Notes: generated by a model not told the origin, from the letters alone. A DNA stretch of 64,000 bases from Algoriphagus algorifonticola (GCF_007655305.1 NZ_VLOG01000034.1:18666-82665); one strand, 5' to 3'. Shown: positions 51,789-61,906, numbered from the stretch's first letter. A program made the numbers and translations.

Positions 51789-52838
51789 TTAAAGGATCAA
51801 CATCGCATCCCCGTAAGAGAAGAAGCGGTATTTCTCTTTGATTGCTTCTTTGTATGCTTTCATGATCAAATCGTATCCACCAAATGCAGAAGCTGTCATT
51901 AACAGCGTTGACTCTGGCAAATGGAAATTGGTGATTAATGAATTGGCGATTTTAAACTCGTAAGGAGGGATGATAAACTTGTCAGTCCAGCCACTTGAAG
52001 CTTTCAACCTGCCATTGGCAGTCACAGAAGATTCTATGGTTTTCAAAGAAGTAGTTCCTACTGCAACGACACGCTTTTTATTATCCAAAGCCTCATTGAC
52101 TAATGCCACGGTTTTCTCTGGAATATCATAATTCTCAGAGTCCATTTTATGCTTAGTCAAATCCTCCACATCTACTTGACGGAAGGTACCTAAGCCAACA
52201 TGCAAAGTAATTGGGCTTACTTCTACTCCCTGCAATTCCAGCCTTTTCAACAAATGTGGAGTAAAGTGCAATCCAGCTGTTGGTGCGGCAACCGCTCCTA
52301 CATTTTTTGCAAAAACAGTCTGATATCTATCTCGATCTTCAGGCTCGATTTTTCGGTCAATAATCTCCTTCAAAAGAGGAGTTTCTCCCAAGGTATCAAT
52401 CGTCTTGTGAAATTCTTCTTCTGTACCATCAAACAAGAATCGGATAGTACGTCCTCTTGATGTGGTATTGTCGATTACCTCGGCCACTAGGTCGGAATCT
52501 CCGAAATACAATTTATTTCCTACACGGATTTTTCTGGCAGGGTCTACCAAAACATCCCAAAGTCTTAACTCAGGATTTAATTCTCTGAGCAAAAAAACCT
52601 CGATTTCTGCCCCCGTTTTTTCTTTATTTCCATAAAGTCTTGCCGGGAAAACCTTGGTATCATTGGTCACAAATACATCTCCTTCACCGAAGTACTCGAT
52701 GATATCTTTGAATGATCTGTGCTCAATTTCTCCTGTTTTCCGGTGAACCACCATTAACCGGGATTCATCTCGGTTATCTGTCGGATAAAGGGCGATAAGT
52801 TTCTTTGGTACGTCAAATTTGAAATCTGATAATTTCAT
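51789..52838 (-). CDS. queA: tRNA preQ1(34) S-adenosylmethionine ribosyltransferase-isomerase
   Basis: Seen: 349 residues with the QueA series: [12 protein letters not shown] near the start, [24 protein letters not shown], the LHFTPHLL segment preceded by [18 protein letters not shown] [10 protein letters not shown], and [18 protein letters not shown] near the C-terminus. Reaction: transfers and isomerises the ribosyl group of SAM to preQ1 in tRNA, giving epoxyqueuosine. A 143-bp repeat element begins 6 nt beyond its stop. Confidence 0.96.
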   Translation of the reverse strand: MKLSDFKFDVPKKLIALYPTDNRDESRLMVVHRKTGEIEHRSFKDIIEYFGEGDVFVTNDTKVFPARLYGNKEKTGAEIEVFLLRELNPELRLWDVLVDPARKIRVGNKLYFGDSDLVAEVIDNTTSRGRTIRFLFDGTEEEFHKTIDTLGETPLLKEIIDRKIEPEDRDRYQTVFAKNVGAVAAPTAGLHFTPHLLKRLELQGVEVSPITLHVGLGTFRQVDVEDLTKHKMDSENYDIPEKTVALVNEALDNKKRVVAVGTTSLKTIESSVTANGRLKASSGWTDKFIIPPYEFKIANSLITNFHLPESTLLMTASAFGGYDLIMKAYKEAIKEKYRFFSYGDAMLIL

Positions 52839-52963
52839 AGAGAAGCTTTAGATGTAAGAGCTTGATTATTTTGATTTAGAATTACTCTAAAAAATGCAAA
52901 GATAATAACATAATAGGCAAAATCCGCTAACTTGACGAATTGTTTTAATCAAAACCCAAAAGC

Positions 52964-54211
52964 ATGCTCTTTTTCCAACTCACCTGGGAAAGTTTCCGCT
53001 TCGCAATCAGTGCGCTCAAATCCAATTTGACTCGTACCATATTATCCCTCCTAGGGGTTACAGTGGGGATTTTCGCCATCATCGCAGTATTCACTTTGGT
53101 GGATTCTTTGGAAAACAACATCAAATCTTCCTTTTCATTTCTTGGTACCAATGTAATGCGAGTGGATAGATTCCCTTTTGCATCTGGTCCTCAGGATTAT
53201 CCTTGGTGGAAATATTTCAGACGCCCAAGCGCCACTGTTGCTGAGTATAGATTTCTGGAACAACGCCTAAGTTCAGCTGAAGCAGTAACCATTTCAGCTT
53301 CTGCCACCACCACTGTTCAAGCCGGAAGCAATGCCTTTCAGGGAACTCAGCTCACTGGAGTAGCCTATACCTATCAGGACGTCTATGAAATTGCTTTGGA
53401 AGAAGGTCGCTACTTTTCAGAAATGGAAATTAATGCCTCGCGAAACTTGGCAATCATCGGAAAAACCATTGCCAACACACTTTATCCCAATCAATCTGCC
53501 ATTGGCAAGGAGATCAAGATGAAAGGAATGAAATTCATCGTGGTGGGAATATTTGAGGAAGAGGGAGAAGGCTTATTTGATTTACCATCTAAAGATGAGG
53601 CTGCTTTGATCCCTTATGGAGCTTTTACCAAACTTTTCTACACCGGGAGAAATGGAATTGAGCCTACCATTGCAGCAAAAGGCAGAGAAGAAGACATTGG
53701 CCTAGTTGCTCTGGAAAATGAAATGACCGGACTCCTTCGTGCCAAAAGAGGCCTCAAACCAGTTGAGGAAAATAATTTTGCTCTCAACAAAACGGAATTT
53801 ATTCAAAATGCCATTGGGTCAATTTTCGATGTAATTTCAGCCGCAGGCTGGGTCATCGGTGGATTTTCTATTCTGGTTGGTGGATTTGGTATCGCCAATA
53901 TTATGTTTGTATCTGTCCGGGAGAGAACCAATATCATCGGTATTCAAAAGTCTTTGGGAGCAAAAAATTATTTCATTCTTTTTCAGTTTCTATTTGAAGC
54001 TGTTTGCCTCAGCTTAATCGGAGGAGGCACAGGGATTATCCTAGTTTATTTCCTCAGCTTTGTACAATTAGGGAGTTTGGACTTAGTCCTTTCATTCTCC
54101 AATATTATTCTAGGACTAGGCGTTTCCTCAGTGATTGGTATCGTGTCAGGGATTGTTCCCGCAACACTCGCTGCAAGATTGGATCCTGTAGAAGCAATTC
54201 GATCCAACTAA
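52964..54211 (+). CDS. MacB/FtsX-type ABC transporter permease
   Basis: Seen: 415 residues with an N-terminal membrane span (TILSLLGVTVGIFAIIAVFTLVD), a ~230-residue periplasmic MacB_PCD domain, and three C-terminal spans of an FtsX-like domain (FSILVGGFGIANIMFVSVRERTNIIGIQKSLGAK). Known: such permeases pair with a MacB ATPase and often an adaptor to move lipoproteins, peptides or toxins, or to transmit force. Neither partner is adjacent. It is divergent from queA and closed by a terminator. Confidence 0.9.
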   Translation: MLFFQLTWESFRFAISALKSNLTRTILSLLGVTVGIFAIIAVFTLVDSLENNIKSSFSFLGTNVMRVDRFPFASGPQDYPWWKYFRRPSATVAEYRFLEQRLSSAEAVTISASATTTVQAGSNAFQGTQLTGVAYTYQDVYEIALEEGRYFSEMEINASRNLAIIGKTIANTLYPNQSAIGKEIKMKGMKFIVVGIFEEEGEGLFDLPSKDEAALIPYGAFTKLFYTGRNGIEPTIAAKGREEDIGLVALENEMTGLLRAKRGLKPVEENNFALNKTEFIQNAIGSIFDVISAAGWVIGGFSILVGGFGIANIMFVSVRERTNIIGIQKSLGAKNYFILFQFLFEAVCLSLIGGGTGIILVYFLSFVQLGSLDLVLSFSNIILGLGVSSVIGIVSGIVPATLAARLDPVEAIRSN

Positions 54212-54215
54212 ACAT

Positions 54216-54250
54216 AAAAAAAGGAGAGCTTAAATGGCTCTCCTTTCTTG
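54216..54250 (+). terminator. Intrinsic terminator after the ABC permease gene
   Basis: Stem AAAGGAGAGC (54220-54229) / GCTCTCCTTT (54237-54246) followed by CTTG, with an A-run before the stem. The T-tract is short but the stem is perfect. Confidence 0.75.
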
Positions 54251-54396
54251 TTTTGAAAGTATCCTCTTTCTCTCCATAATTATTCTATGCGGCACATATG
54301 ACTACCAAAGGTTGAATTGATTCAAGCTTCGGTCTTATTGCTTAATAACCTTAAGATAAACTCTCCTTTCCGATCATAATATTTTCACCTATCTAA
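54251..54396. other. Spacer between terminator and repeat, no gene
   Basis: AT-rich, with no open frame or named feature. It contains a TTAATAACCTTAAGATAAACT stretch comparable to 4398-4420 next to repeat copy A, so similarity between these two sites may extend left of the repeat core. Confidence 0.4.
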
Positions 54397-54550
54397 TATG
54401 TATATCCTCTTTCTCGGCAGGAAGAGAAAATACGACTTAGAATCAGCCAGATGGATCAGAATCTGCAAGCTTCGGTCTTCGGTCATCAGTCTTCCACTTC
54501 GATAAGCATGGGAAATATGGCAATTGGCATAATTGCGAGTAATCAGATTA
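54397..54550 (+). repeat. Dispersed intergenic repeat, copy B
   Basis: Starts TATGTATATCCTCTTTCTCGG and continues with GGATCAGAATC, a CTTCGGTCTTCGGTCATC block and ATGGCAATTGGCATAATTGCG, ending TAATCAG. The block order equals that of copies A (4443-4622) and C (42904-43050). It lies just downstream of recA, whose stop is at 54559. Confidence 0.6.
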
Positions 54551-54558
54551 TTTAATTT

Positions 54559-55587
54559 CTATTCCTCCATATCCGCAACCGGCTCAGTTGGCAAAAGCCC
54601 TGAAGCTGATTTGATTTTTCCTTCCAGCTCTTCCATCAACTCCGGATTGTCAAGCAATAGATTTTTAACTGCATCCCTACCTTGGCCCAATTTCTCTCCA
54701 TTATAGGAGAACCAAGATCCAGCCTTTTTGATGATGTCAAACTCTACCCCCAAATCAATGATCTCTCCAACTTTGGATATACCCTGACCATACATGATGT
54801 CAAACTCCACCACTTTGAAAGGAGGCGCCACTTTGTTTTTCACCACTTTTACTCGGGTTCTGTTACCCAAAATATTATCAGCACTTTCTTTGATCTGGCC
54901 GATTCTTCTGATATCCAATCGAACTGAAGCATAGAATTTCAAAGCATTACCACCTGTAGTAGTCTCCGGGTTTCCGAACATGACCCCGATCTTCTCTCTC
55001 AACTGGTTGATAAAAATACATGCACAGCCAGTCTTGTTAATAGCTCCGGTCAGTTTTCTCAAGGCTTGAGACATCAAACGAGCTTGCAAACCCATTTTAC
55101 TCTCTCCCATTTCGCCTTCGAGTTCCCCCTTAGGCACCAATGCTGCCACTGAGTCAATGACAATGATGTCAATGGCTCCGGATCGAATCAAGTGTTCCGC
55201 AATTTCCAATGCCTGCTCTCCATTGTCTGGCTGAGATATCAATAAATTTTCGGTATCAATTCCCAACTTTTCTGCATAGCTCTTATCAAAAGCATGTTCA
55301 GCATCGATAAAAGCGGCCAAACCGCCTGCCTTTTGAGCCTCTGCAATACAATGCATGGTCAATGTCGTCTTACCGGATGATTCAGGTCCATAAATCTCAA
55401 TCACTCTACCTCTAGGAATACCTCCTACACCCAAAGCCATATCCAAGCCCAATGATCCGGTGGAGATTGCCGGCACGTCCTGCACCTTATTATCACTCAG
55501 CTTCATCACTGCCCCTTTTCCATAGGTTTTTTCGAGCTTATCGATGGTGAGTTGAAGTGCTTTTAATTTTTCTGCGTTATTACTCAT
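54559..55587 (-). CDS. recA: Recombinase A
   Basis: Seen: 342 residues with Walker [10 protein letters not shown] (67-75), Walker [14 protein letters not shown], the L1/L2 loops ([19 protein letters not shown] and [16 protein letters not shown]) and an acidic C-terminus. Length and all diagnostic segments match RecA. Role: ATP-dependent DNA strand exchange and SOS co-protease. It is divergent from the DUF3108 gene. No convincing LexA box was found by eye. Confidence 0.98.
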   Translation of the reverse strand: MSNNAEKLKALQLTIDKLEKTYGKGAVMKLSDNKVQDVPAISTGSLGLDMALGVGGIPRGRVIEIYGPESSGKTTLTMHCIAEAQKAGGLAAFIDAEHAFDKSYAEKLGIDTENLLISQPDNGEQALEIAEHLIRSGAIDIIVIDSVAALVPKGELEGEMGESKMGLQARLMSQALRKLTGAINKTGCACIFINQLREKIGVMFGNPETTTGGNALKFYASVRLDIRRIGQIKESADNILGNRTRVKVVKNKVAPPFKVVEFDIMYGQGISKVGEIIDLGVEFDIIKKAGSWFSYNGEKLGQGRDAVKNLLLDNPELMEELEGKIKSASGLLPTEPVADMEE

Positions 55588-55760
55588 GTGTTTATTAGTA
55601 TAGAATCAAAGTATGAAGTTAAAGATTGCTAAGTCCTCCGCCAAAAACTGTCGATCTCTTAAAATCTCTGACAAATTCGTAATTTTAAGTCCCAAACGGC
55701 ACGCTTTTTCGTATATAATCTGAAATTACACTGTTTTTGTCAGGTATTGTCAAAAAATTT

Positions 55761-56549
55761 ATGCTCAACCCAAAATTCATCTACTTCTCTTTCCTCTTTT
55801 TCTTCGTTCATCCGGTTTTTTCACAAAATTCCGCAACGGACCCATACACCTTTGGTGAGGAGTTGAATTTCGAAGTGAGCTATGGATGGTTCAACCTGGC
55901 AGATGCAAAAATGGAAATAGCCAGAAAGCCTCATTTACAGGATAGCAAGCCTCATTACAAAATTGATGTGTATGGCAAAACGAAAGGAGCCGCAACTATT
56001 TTCGGAAAAGTAAATGACAATTGGGGAACATTGATAGATATGGACTCCAAACTCCCATCTCTATCCTATAGACATATTGAAGAGGGCAAATACAGGAAGC
56101 ATGAAAAAGTAACTTTTGATCAAAAAAATCAAACAGCCTTCATGCAACTCTATGACCGGGAAAATAAGTCTTTGAAGGAAGAAAGAGAGTTTAAGTTACC
56201 CGGACAGGTACAGGACTTGGTCAGTGGGTTTTATTATTTGAGAACCTTAAACCTCAAAAATCTGAAGCCGGGAGACCAATTGGTCATTCGTGGATTCTTT
56301 GATAAAGAAATATATAACATAAAATTAATTTACGAGGGAACTGAAAAACTCGAAACAGAAATCGGCACCAAGGATACTTACATTTTTTCTCCCCAGCTAC
56401 CTAAAAACAACCTTTTTCGAGGTGAGTATCCGGTAAAGGTGTGGGTGACACAGGATCAAAATAAAATCCCTGTTAAAATCAAGGCCAACTTATTCCTCGG
56501 CTCCATCAATTTGGACATCAAATCTGCCAAAGGATTACGCTATAATTAA
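55761..56549 (+). CDS. DUF3108 domain exported protein
   Basis: Seen: 262 residues from the ATG at 55761. A TTG eight codons earlier is open, but the ATG gives a clean signal peptide MLNPKFIYFSFLFFFVHPVFS. The DUF3108 region begins PYTFGEELNFEVSYGWFNLADAKM and includes GPGDQLVIRGFFDKEIYNI-like strands and FRGEYPVKVWVTQDQNKIPVKI near the end. Known: periplasmic beta-rich proteins with no assigned activity, common in Bacteroidota and Proteobacteria. It lies upstream of the PhoB/PhoR-like pair on the same strand with a 146-nt gap. Confidence 0.88.
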   Translation: MLNPKFIYFSFLFFFVHPVFSQNSATDPYTFGEELNFEVSYGWFNLADAKMEIARKPHLQDSKPHYKIDVYGKTKGAATIFGKVNDNWGTLIDMDSKLPSLSYRHIEEGKYRKHEKVTFDQKNQTAFMQLYDRENKSLKEEREFKLPGQVQDLVSGFYYLRTLNLKNLKPGDQLVIRGFFDKEIYNIKLIYEGTEKLETEIGTKDTYIFSPQLPKNNLFRGEYPVKVWVTQDQNKIPVKIKANLFLGSINLDIKSAKGLRYN

Positions 56550-56578
56550 CCCCAAGACTTAATATTTACTTAACATTT

Positions 56579-56641
56579 GGATAGGAATTTGGCCAATTCT
56601 GGCTTAAAAACACCCCGTAGTTTTCCTATCCCTGAATAAAA
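56579..56641. promoter_or_regulatory. Inverted repeat before the phoB-like gene
   Basis: GGATAGGAA (56579-56587) and TTCCTATCC (56633-56641) are perfect arms 45 nt apart in the gap between DUF3108 and the response regulator. With no U-tract it is more likely a regulatory or mRNA structure than a terminator. Not similar to a classical Pho box. Confidence 0.35.
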
Positions 56642-56695
56642 TTGGCAGCAATCTCCAAATATTCTTTAATTTGAAAGAATTAACAGAAACAATCC

Positions 56696-57388
56696 ATGGG
56701 CGACAAACAGAAAATCAAAGTCCTGGTCGTAGATGACGAGCCAGATATAGTTGAGATTCTAAAGTACAACCTACAAAAAGAAGGCTATGAGGTAGCAACT
56801 GCCGAAGATGGGATCAAGGCAGTGAAAACTGCTTCGAAGTTCAAACCCGATGTGATACTTTTAGATATCATGATGCCTCATCAGGATGGGGTGGAAACCT
56901 GCCGTCAAATCAGGGAAATCCCAGAGCTGAAAAATACTTTTGTCATTTTCCTGACCGCCAGAATGGAAGAATATTCAGAAGTGGCAGCCTTTGATGTAGG
57001 GGCAGATGATTATATCACCAAGCCTATTAAGCCTAGGGCTTTGATGAGTAGAATTGCCGCTCTTTTTAGAAGAGAATCGAAAAAGGATCAGGATCTGGCT
57101 CAGATAAAAATCAGGGATTTATTGATCGATCGGGGTAGCTATACCATTGAAAAATCCGGCAAAACCATCACACTCCCCAAGAAGGAATTTGAATTATTGT
57201 ATTTCCTAGCCAAAAACCCTAATATGGTATTCAGTAGAGATGAGTTGCTTCAGAATATCTGGGGATCTGATGTATTTGTACTTGCCAGAACGGTGGATGT
57301 CCATATACGGAAGGTTCGGGAAAAAATCGGAGATGACTACATCACTACTGTAAAAGGTGTAGGATATAAATTCGATTTGGGTTCCTAA
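56696..57388 (+). CDS. PhoB-like response regulator
   Basis: Seen: 230 residues. The receiver has acidic D13/D14, phospho-acceptor Asp57 in VILLDIMMPHQDG, FLTARMEEYSEVAAFDVGADDYITKPI, and a winged-helix C-terminus with TLPKKEFELLYFLAKNP and ARTVDVHIRKVREKIG. Close to the PhoB/PhoP type. It is followed after 3 nt by its kinase, so the two are one operon. A role in phosphate or cell-envelope response is inferred from subfamily resemblance only. Confidence 0.92.
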   Translation: MGDKQKIKVLVVDDEPDIVEILKYNLQKEGYEVATAEDGIKAVKTASKFKPDVILLDIMMPHQDGVETCRQIREIPELKNTFVIFLTARMEEYSEVAAFDVGADDYITKPIKPRALMSRIAALFRRESKKDQDLAQIKIRDLLIDRGSYTIEKSGKTITLPKKEFELLYFLAKNPNMVFSRDELLQNIWGSDVFVLARTVDVHIRKVREKIGDDYITTVKGVGYKFDLGS

Positions 57389-57391
57389 TTC

Positions 57392-58462
57392 ATGCTTGCA
57401 AGCTCCCGAGGTATTTCTTTGATCTTAGCTGTGGCCATTTCGGTCATGGTGTCAGCATTTTTATCTCTATTACAAGATTCCACTCCTGTATTGATATTAG
57501 TGGCTTTCGGGCTTTCTTTCTCTGCTTCTTATTTATTGATCAATATTACCTTGGAGTTTCTGGTTTTTCGTGAGATCGGAAATATTTACTCCCTCTTGGA
57601 AAAAATCCAGAAAAAGGACCTTTCCGAAATCTCTGATAAAAGCTCCAAGTCTTCTATTTCTCCTTTAAGAAAAATCAATAATGTCATCAACTCCTACGCG
57701 ATAGCCAGACAAAAAGAGATTGATGCCTTGCAAAAAAATGCAGAGTTCAGGAGGGAGTTTATAGCCGACATTTCCCACGAGCTGAAAACTCCAATTTTTG
57801 CAACACAAGGCTATATCCACACGCTATTGGACGGAGCAATTGATGATAAGCAAGTTCGGATGAAATTCCTCAAGCGGGCAGCCAAAAGTCTGGATTCTCT
57901 GGATAATCTGGTGCAGGATTTATTAACCCTGAATCAAATGGAAAGCGGAGTAATCAAGTTTGTTTACACAGACTTTAATTTGAAAGAATTGATTGATGAA
58001 GTAATTGAGGAATTGGAGCATAAAGCATCCAAAAGAAAGGTCAATATCTCCTTTAAATACGACTCTGATAAAAGCTATGTGACCCATGCTGATAGGCAGA
58101 AAATCTATAGAGTTTGTCAAAACCTGATTTTCAATGCCGTCAAATACAATCATGATGAAGGTGAGGTCAAAATATCTCTGAAAACTCAGAAAAGTCACAT
58201 TCAAGTAGATATTAAAGACGATGGACAGGGAATCCCTCCAGAAGACTTGAAGCGGATTTTTGAAAGGTTTTACCGGGTAGAAAAAAGCCGAAACAAAAAA
58301 GAAGGCGGAACAGGCTTGGGATTAGCAATCGTGAAGCACATTCTGGAAGGTCATAAAAGTAAGATCTCTGTAAGTTCGACCGTGGGTAAAGGATCAATTT
58401 TTAGTTTTTCTTTGCCACTGGTGAAGGAGAAGGAATTGGAAAAAAACATAGAAGTTGACTAA
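57392..58462 (+). CDS. PhoR-like sensor histidine kinase
   Basis: Seen: 356 residues with two close N-terminal membrane segments (about 8-27 and 32-55) and almost no periplasmic part, as in PhoR. A cytoplasmic linker leads to HisKA with His129 in DISHELKTP. HATPase_c has NLIFNAVKYNHDEG, KDDGQGIPPEDL and GGTGLGLAIVKHI. It phosphorylates the PhoB-like regulator encoded 3 nt upstream. Confidence 0.93.
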   Translation: MLASSRGISLILAVAISVMVSAFLSLLQDSTPVLILVAFGLSFSASYLLINITLEFLVFREIGNIYSLLEKIQKKDLSEISDKSSKSSISPLRKINNVINSYAIARQKEIDALQKNAEFRREFIADISHELKTPIFATQGYIHTLLDGAIDDKQVRMKFLKRAAKSLDSLDNLVQDLLTLNQMESGVIKFVYTDFNLKELIDEVIEELEHKASKRKVNISFKYDSDKSYVTHADRQKIYRVCQNLIFNAVKYNHDEGEVKISLKTQKSHIQVDIKDDGQGIPPEDLKRIFERFYRVEKSRNKKEGGTGLGLAIVKHILEGHKSKISVSSTVGKGSIFSFSLPLVKEKELEKNIEVD

Positions 58463-58612
58463 TAGTTCAACCTCGATTTTCCCCTTTGATATCAATGTGT
58501 TCTCAATACATGAAACTAGCCATAAATATCAATCTTACTTTTATTTCATTGTCCAACGGATTAATTATTTAAATTTAGTAAATTAGTTCTTGCGTTTTAA
58601 CCTTTAGAACTG

Positions 58613-59104
58613 ATGAAACATCTTACCCAACTAGTATTAATTATTTTTGCTTTAGGTACTTTTTCCTGCGATAAGCATATGGATCCTTGTTGCCCTATTG
58701 GCAATAATGCGATTAACCTTAAAGTCCAAGACAGGGAAGGCAATGACCTTTTGGATCAAAAACGAGCTGAGTCCTTCAGGGAAAATGTCATCAAAATCTT
58801 TTATGAGCGAGCGGGAGAGCTGGAAGAGTATTTTAATGGAGGGCACTCCAACATGAGAAGGAATTTTTGGATTATTTCTCCGCATGTGGATGAAAAATAC
58901 CATCAAATGAGATTAATCATTGATTCCGAAGTGACAGTGATTCAATGGAATGAAAACGAGGCAGACACGCTTTACTCAGAAATTGTATACGATAAAGAAT
59001 TCAACCAGAAACACATTCAAAAAGTCTTTCATAAAGGTGAGTTAAAATACAGTAATGATCCTTCACATATCAAAGCTGGTTTTATAATCACCAAAGGGCG
59101 CTAA
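58613..59104 (+). CDS. Hypothetical lipoprotein (163 aa)
   Basis: Seen: a lipoprotein signal peptide with lipobox LGTFSC (Cys19), a short Cys-containing start of the mature part (DPCCPIG), and then a small alpha/beta region with LKVQDREGNDLLDQ, which resembles repeated Bacteroidota lipoprotein domains beginning at a strand and a DLLD turn. No family can be named. It is a single gene with its own terminator. Confidence 0.75.
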   Translation: MKHLTQLVLIIFALGTFSCDKHMDPCCPIGNNAINLKVQDREGNDLLDQKRAESFRENVIKIFYERAGELEEYFNGGHSNMRRNFWIISPHVDEKYHQMRLIIDSEVTVIQWNENEADTLYSEIVYDKEFNQKHIQKVFHKGELKYSNDPSHIKAGFIITKGR

Positions 59105-59126
59105 TCATCCTTGAATAGAAAGCAGA

Positions 59127-59154
59127 ATTCCTTCCCCTCGGAAGGATTTTTTTT
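59127..59154 (+). terminator. Intrinsic terminator after the 163-aa lipoprotein gene
   Basis: CCTTCC pairs with GGAAGG around CCTC (about 59130-59145), followed by seven or more T residues. Confidence 0.85.
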
Positions 59155-59207
59155 GAGCGATCATTTCCCTACCTTTGCAGCCTCTTTGAAGAGGCACAGG
59201 CGAATCC

Positions 59208-59918
59208 ATGAAAAAAATAGATTTTCAAAAACTCATTCTGTTTGAAAACGAGGATTACCTGGTAATCAACAAGCCGCCTTACCTGTCGAGCTTAGACGAT
59301 AGACATGAGGCGCAGAACATCCTGGACCTTGCCAAGATGCACACAGCAGATGCCCAGCTGTGCCATCGTTTGGACAAGGAGACATCCGGATGTCTGGTGA
59401 TTGCCAAGAATCCAGAGGCCTACAGGCACACGGCCATCCAGTTTGAAAATAGAAAAGTGGACAAAATCTATCATGCTGTGGTAGAAGGCATCCGGGAATA
59501 CGAACACCTGACAGTGGATCGTAACCTACTTGCTTCCGCCAAAGGTGTAGCCAAAGTCAGCAAGGAAGGCAAGCCTGCTCAGACGGTCTTTCATACGATA
59601 CAGACCTACAGGGCACATTCATTGATCGAATGCAAACCCATTACGGGTAGATTGCACCAGATCCGTGTACACTTGGCCTACCTACAATCTCCGATTTGCG
59701 GAGATGAGCTGTACGGAGGTAAGCATTTATACCTTTCTTCGCTCAAGCGCCGCTTCAATTTGAAAAAAGAGACAGAAGAATTACCCATCATGCAGCGGGT
59801 TTCTTTGCATGCTTTTTCGATCGGGTTTGAAGGATTGGACGGAAAAAGAATCACCGTCAATGCTCCTTATCCCAAAGATTTTCAGGTTTTGGTCCATCAG
59901 TTGGAAAAAACAGCCTGA
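59208..59918 (+). CDS. RluA-family pseudouridine synthase
   Basis: Seen: 236 residues. The catalytic-domain motif CHRLDKETSGCLVIAKN has the catalytic Asp in HRLDKETSG, followed by a PITGRLHQIRVHLAYLQSPICGDELYGG motif. There is no S4 domain, so it is a short RluA-type enzyme. Role: pseudouridine formation in rRNA or tRNA; the target site cannot be read. A TACCTTTG element (59170-59177) fits the -7 promoter consensus, but its -33 partner is badly spaced. Confidence 0.9.
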   Translation: MKKIDFQKLILFENEDYLVINKPPYLSSLDDRHEAQNILDLAKMHTADAQLCHRLDKETSGCLVIAKNPEAYRHTAIQFENRKVDKIYHAVVEGIREYEHLTVDRNLLASAKGVAKVSKEGKPAQTVFHTIQTYRAHSLIECKPITGRLHQIRVHLAYLQSPICGDELYGGKHLYLSSLKRRFNLKKETEELPIMQRVSLHAFSIGFEGLDGKRITVNAPYPKDFQVLVHQLEKTA

Positions 59919-59997
59919 TTATCAGTCTGAAAAAGCAATAAAAAATTCGGTGTTTTTATGCTAAACCTGTGAAAATCAGGATTAGCCTTGGAAATAT

Positions 59998-60029
59998 TTT
60001 GCATGGAAAATAAAATACTTCTATCTTTG
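59998..60029 (+). promoter_or_regulatory. Bacteroidota-type promoter of the rplM-rpsI-rpsB operon
   Basis: TTTG at 59998-60001, 20-nt spacer, then TATCTTTG at 60022-60029, matching TTTG / TAnnTTTG. It gives a leader of about 50 nt before the rplM GTG start. Confidence 0.8.
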
Positions 60030-60085
60030 TGTCCCTTTTTGGGGGTCGAATATATTTAACAAGCTAAAAATTAAACAGTTACACA

Positions 60086-60529
60086 GTGGATACTTTAAGC
60101 TATAAGACCGTATCGGCTAACAACTCGACTGTAGAAAAGCAATGGGTGATTGTGGATGCCCAAGCAGCAGTATTGGGTAGATTAGCCAGTGAGGTAGCGA
60201 AAATCTTAAGAGGAAAAACGAAGCCTAGCTTCACTCCTCATGTGGATTGCGGTGACAATGTCATTGTAATCAACGCAGACAAAGTCAGATTGACTGGTGA
60301 CAAGTGGGATGCCAAAGTATATGTGCGTCACACAGGTTACCCAGGTGGTCAGCGAATCTCTACACCTAGAATGTTGAAAGAAAAATCTTCAGCGATTTTG
60401 GTAGAGAAAGCTGTCAGAGGCATGTTGCCAAAAAACAGATTAGGTAGGAAATTGTACGGAAATCTGTACGTGTATGAAGGATCTGAGCATCCACATGCAG
60501 CGCAGCAGCCAAAAACCATCACTCTTTAA
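60086..60529 (+). CDS. rplM: 50S ribosomal protein L13
   Basis: Seen: 147 residues starting at GTG (MDTLSYKTVSANNSTVEKQWVIVDAQ), with the L13 motifs LGRLASEVAKILRGK and GPGQRIS-like YPGGQRIST, ending HPHAAQQPKTITL. Length is standard. GTG is the only start that gives the full family N-terminus. It is the first gene of rplM-rpsI-rpsB, with its own promoter at 59998-60029. Confidence 0.97.
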   Translation: MDTLSYKTVSANNSTVEKQWVIVDAQAAVLGRLASEVAKILRGKTKPSFTPHVDCGDNVIVINADKVRLTGDKWDAKVYVRHTGYPGGQRISTPRMLKEKSSAILVEKAVRGMLPKNRLGRKLYGNLYVYEGSEHPHAAQQPKTITL

Positions 60530-60540
60530 TCGACTAATTC

Positions 60541-60927
60541 ATGGAAATGATCAACAAAATCGGTAGAAGAAAGACCTCTGTAGCCAGAATTTACATGGCT
60601 CCGGGAAAAGGCAACATCACCGTAAACAATCAGACACTAGAAGTTTACTTCCCATTTGATTTGCACCAGATTGTGGTAAAGCAGCCTCTTGCCTTGGTAG
60701 GAGAAGACGGAAACTACGACATCCAAATCAATGTAGACGGAGGTGGTATCAAAGGGCAGGCTGAGGCAGCTAGAATGGCTATCTCCAGAGCTTTGTGCGA
60801 ATTCAACGAAGAGCACAGAGGTCCATTGAAAAAAGAAGGATTCTTGACTCGTGACCCTAGAATGGTCGAGCGTAAGAAGCCAGGACGTAGAAAAGCAAGA
60901 AGAAGATTCCAGTTCTCCAAGCGTTAA
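60541..60927 (+). CDS. rpsI: 30S ribosomal protein S9
   Basis: Seen: 128 residues with the S9 start INKIGRRKTSVARIYMAPGKGN and the strongly basic tail RKKPGRRKARRRFQFSKR that reaches the P site in the ribosome. It is 11 nt downstream of rplM, the usual order. ATG at 60541 is followed by another ATG at 60547; either is possible. Confidence 0.98.
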   Translation: MEMINKIGRRKTSVARIYMAPGKGNITVNNQTLEVYFPFDLHQIVVKQPLALVGEDGNYDIQINVDGGGIKGQAEAARMAISRALCEFNEEHRGPLKKEGFLTRDPRMVERKKPGRRKARRRFQFSKR

Positions 60928-60966
60928 TCGGATCTTTTCTTCAATCAATAGAAAACAATTTTATTC

Positions 60967-61728
60967 ATGTCAAAAATCGAATACAAAGACTTACTGGATG
61001 CTGGTGTTCACTTCGGACACTTGACGAGAAAGTGGGATCCCAGAATGGCTCCATATATTTTCATGGAGAAGAACGGAATCCATATTATCGACCTTAACAA
61101 AACGCTTGCTTGCCTCGATGAAGCATCCGCAGCAATCAAGCAAATCGTACGCTCAGGCAAAAAAGTAATGTTTGTCGCTACTAAGAAGCAAGCTAAAGAC
61201 TTGGTAGCAGATGAAGCTCGTCGTCTTAACATGCCCTACGTAACCGAAAGATGGTTGGGTGGTATGTTGACTAACTTTGCCACGATCCGCAAATCCTTGA
61301 AGAAAATGTCTGGCCTTGAGAAAATGATGAAGGAAGACTCTTTCAAGAACATGGCAAAGAAAGAAAGGCTGATGGTGTCTCGTCAGAAGGAGAAAATGGA
61401 AACTGTATTGGGCGGTATCGCTGACCTAAGCAGACTTCCTGCGGCTCTTTTCATCGTAGATATCAAAAGAGAACACATTGCGATTGCTGAAGCACAAAAG
61501 CTTGGTATCCCTGTTTTTGCATTGGTAGATACAAACTCCAACCCAAATGAGGTGGATTTCCCTATCCCTGCCAATGATGATGCATTCAAGTCAGTAAACT
61601 TATTGGTTAAAGCTTTCGGAGCAGCTATCGAAGAAGGTCTTTCTGAGCGTAAGAAAGACAAAGAAGATGCTAAACTTTCTGAAGAGGAAGAAGCAAAAAG
61701 AGCTGTTGACGCTGAAACCAAAGAGTAA
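60967..61728 (+). CDS. rpsB: 30S ribosomal protein S2
   Basis: Seen: 253 residues with the S2 motifs [32 protein letters not shown] and an [25 protein letters not shown] region. It has an acidic C-terminal tail ([13 protein letters not shown]). It is 39 nt downstream of rpsI. A terminator separates it from tsf, unlike genomes in which rpsB-tsf are read together. Confidence 0.98.
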   Translation: MSKIEYKDLLDAGVHFGHLTRKWDPRMAPYIFMEKNGIHIIDLNKTLACLDEASAAIKQIVRSGKKVMFVATKKQAKDLVADEARRLNMPYVTERWLGGMLTNFATIRKSLKKMSGLEKMMKEDSFKNMAKKERLMVSRQKEKMETVLGGIADLSRLPAALFIVDIKREHIAIAEAQKLGIPVFALVDTNSNPNEVDFPIPANDDAFKSVNLLVKAFGAAIEEGLSERKKDKEDAKLSEEEEAKRAVDAETKE

Positions 61729-61755
61729 AAACTCACTTGATTTGATATACTAACA

Positions 61756-61794
61756 AAAATTGAACATCAGGCCTCGGTCGGTGTTCAATTTTTT
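61756..61794 (+). terminator. Intrinsic terminator between rpsB and tsf
   Basis: Perfect 11-bp stem AAAATTGAACA (61756-61766) / TGTTCAATTTT (61782-61792) with a GC-rich 15-nt loop, followed by further T residues. Between it and tsf a second hairpin (CAACCCTA/TAGGGGTTG) lies near 61844-61862 in the tsf leader. Confidence 0.85.
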
Positions 61795-61906
61795 GTTTCT
61801 ACTCGGCCTTTGACTAGCTTTTGGAAGCAAGGCCCAAATTCCCCAACCCTATTTAGGGGTTGAAACCAAGAATAAAAATCGTTTAATCATACAAACAGAT
61901 CACACA

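Noticed and set aside
59152..59177. Promoter of the RluA-type gene
   Set aside because: TACCTTTG fits the -7 element, but the only TTTG upstream is 14 nt away, too short a spacer, and belongs to the terminator T-run.
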